7,554 nt of DNA from JAHELQ01 sp965603365 (lineage in GTDB: Bacteria; Acidobacteriota; Aminicenantia; UBA2199): assembly GCA_965603365.1 (NCBI GenBank), contig CBFDCR010000128.1:1-7554 (forward strand). Direction: 5' to 3'. Under the pieces are notes generated by a model that saw nothing but the letters and a program-made list of their open reading frames with translations, made no database searches and was not told the DNA's origin. Positions 7,283 to 7,554 of this stretch are shown here, piece by piece (position 1 is the stretch's first letter; every line of letters begins with the position of its first letter). The translations under genes and the position numbers were made by a program.

Positions 7283-7311
7283 ATTTTATAATAAATGGCT
7301 GAATTTGTCAA
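7283..7311 (-). promoter_or_regulatory. Sigma70-like promoter for opgH-like gene
   Basis: On the - strand, TTGACA (7311-7306) is a perfect -35 box. A 17-nt spacer leads to TAAAAT (7288-7283), which matches five of six -10 bases. Transcription would begin near 7276, giving a leader of about 50 nt before the ribosome site and ATC 7227. An overlapping TATAAA at 15-nt spacing is an alternative -10. Confidence 0.7.
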
Positions 7312-7414
7312 GAATCCACGGTCGAAATCTTTCCTTTAAAGATCACCGCTTAAACGGCAGCCAACAACAAAAAAGCCCAATCCTTCAATTTGAACCCTCA
7401 ACATTTCATAGTGC

Positions 7415-7433
7415 AATATGAATCATTCATATT
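7415..7433. repeat. Perfect 19-bp palindrome, possible operator
   Basis: AATATGAAT-C-ATTCATATT has perfect 9-bp arms around one central base. It lies about 100 bp upstream of the opgH -35 box and about 30 bp before the possible divergent frame at 7464. Symmetry of this size suits a dimeric regulator. There is no T-run, so it is not a typical terminator. Confidence 0.5.
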
Positions 7434-7463
7434 CAAACCTGAAATACTCAGGTCACGAGGTGA

Positions 7464-7554
7464 ATGGTTGAGCTCACGGGGTCAACATTGCACGGAGGCG
7501 AGATAACTTTGGTTGGGAAAATGTTGCATTATTTGCAACTTTGGGCGTGGACAA
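7464..7554 (+). CDS. Possible start of an unrecognised divergent gene, cut by window edge
   Basis: An ATG directly after an in-frame TGA opens a frame of 30 codons that reaches the window edge without a stop. GAGG lies only 3 nt before this ATG. An internal TTG at 7509 has GGAGG (7494-7498) 10 nt upstream and could be the start instead. The few residues match no family I know, and the frame runs through the dispersed repeats, so chance is a serious alternative. Confidence 0.2.
   Translation, partial: MVELTGSTLHGGEITLVGKMLHYLQLWAWT

Larger units (their letters stand above)
7312..7554. other. Mostly non-coding region upstream of opgH
   Basis: I see no recognisable gene or RNA here. It holds a 19-bp palindrome (7415-7433), three copies of CAACATT (7399-7405, 7483-7489, and inverted at 7520-7526), GTGCAAT at 7411-7417 with its inverted copy at 7487-7493, and GTTGCA-TTATT-TGCAAC at 7523-7539. 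A short reading frame from 7464 stays open to the right edge. Confidence 0.6.

Noticed and set aside
7367..7380. Terminator on the - strand suggested by GGGCTTTTTT
   Set aside because: The T-run is present, but I find no matching stem arm before it, and it would have to end an unseen gene.
1..7554. CRISPR array, tRNA/rRNA genes, insertion sequence or attachment site
   Set aside because: I saw no spaced direct repeats, cloverleaf-like sequence, transposase frame or terminal inverted repeats.

Overview
The window holds the 3' end of a nonribosomal-peptide biosynthetic operon on the + strand (about 1-5441), a convergent membrane glucosyltransferase gene of the OpgH/MdoH family on the - strand (5464 to about 7227), and a mostly non-coding stretch (7228-7554). 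OpgH belongs to periplasmic glucan synthesis, so the host is very probably a Gram-negative proteobacterium in the broad sense. The sequence does not allow a more exact placement.

Biosynthetic operon. The first gene enters from the left edge already open. It encodes the end of a condensation domain, then complete adenylation, carrier and thioesterase domains, so it is the terminal module of an NRPS line. After a 28-nt gap with a good Shine-Dalgarno come four tightly packed genes: aspartate 1-decarboxylase (PanD; beta-alanine supply), a radical SAM protein with a SPASM-like C-terminus, a four-helix membrane protein, and an SbnA-like PLP enzyme (first step of L-2,3-diaminopropionate synthesis from O-phosphoserine and glutamate). 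The last four overlap one another by a few bases, twice through ATGA junctions, which points to one translationally coupled transcript. The simplest reading is a peptide pathway that makes two unusual precursors, beta-alanine and a diaminopropionate-type amino acid, adds a radical SAM tailoring step, and releases the product with the TE. SbnB, the partner that completes diaminopropionate synthesis, is not in the window. I do not recognise the product.

The NRPS gene is a compositional patchwork: a balanced GC-rich condensation part, a strongly G-rich and C-poor adenylation part, and an AT-richer carrier/TE part.

Convergent gene. The opgH-like gene is short for its family and has no opgG beside it in the window. 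It has a sigma70-like promoter and a perfect AGGAGG ribosome binding site, but the codon at the expected start is ATC. The nearest standard start, GTG at 7146, would cut off a conserved part of the first membrane segment.

Right end. Beyond the opgH promoter the DNA contains a perfect 19-bp palindrome, dispersed CAACATT/GTGCAAT repeats, and possibly the first codons of an unrecognised divergent gene.
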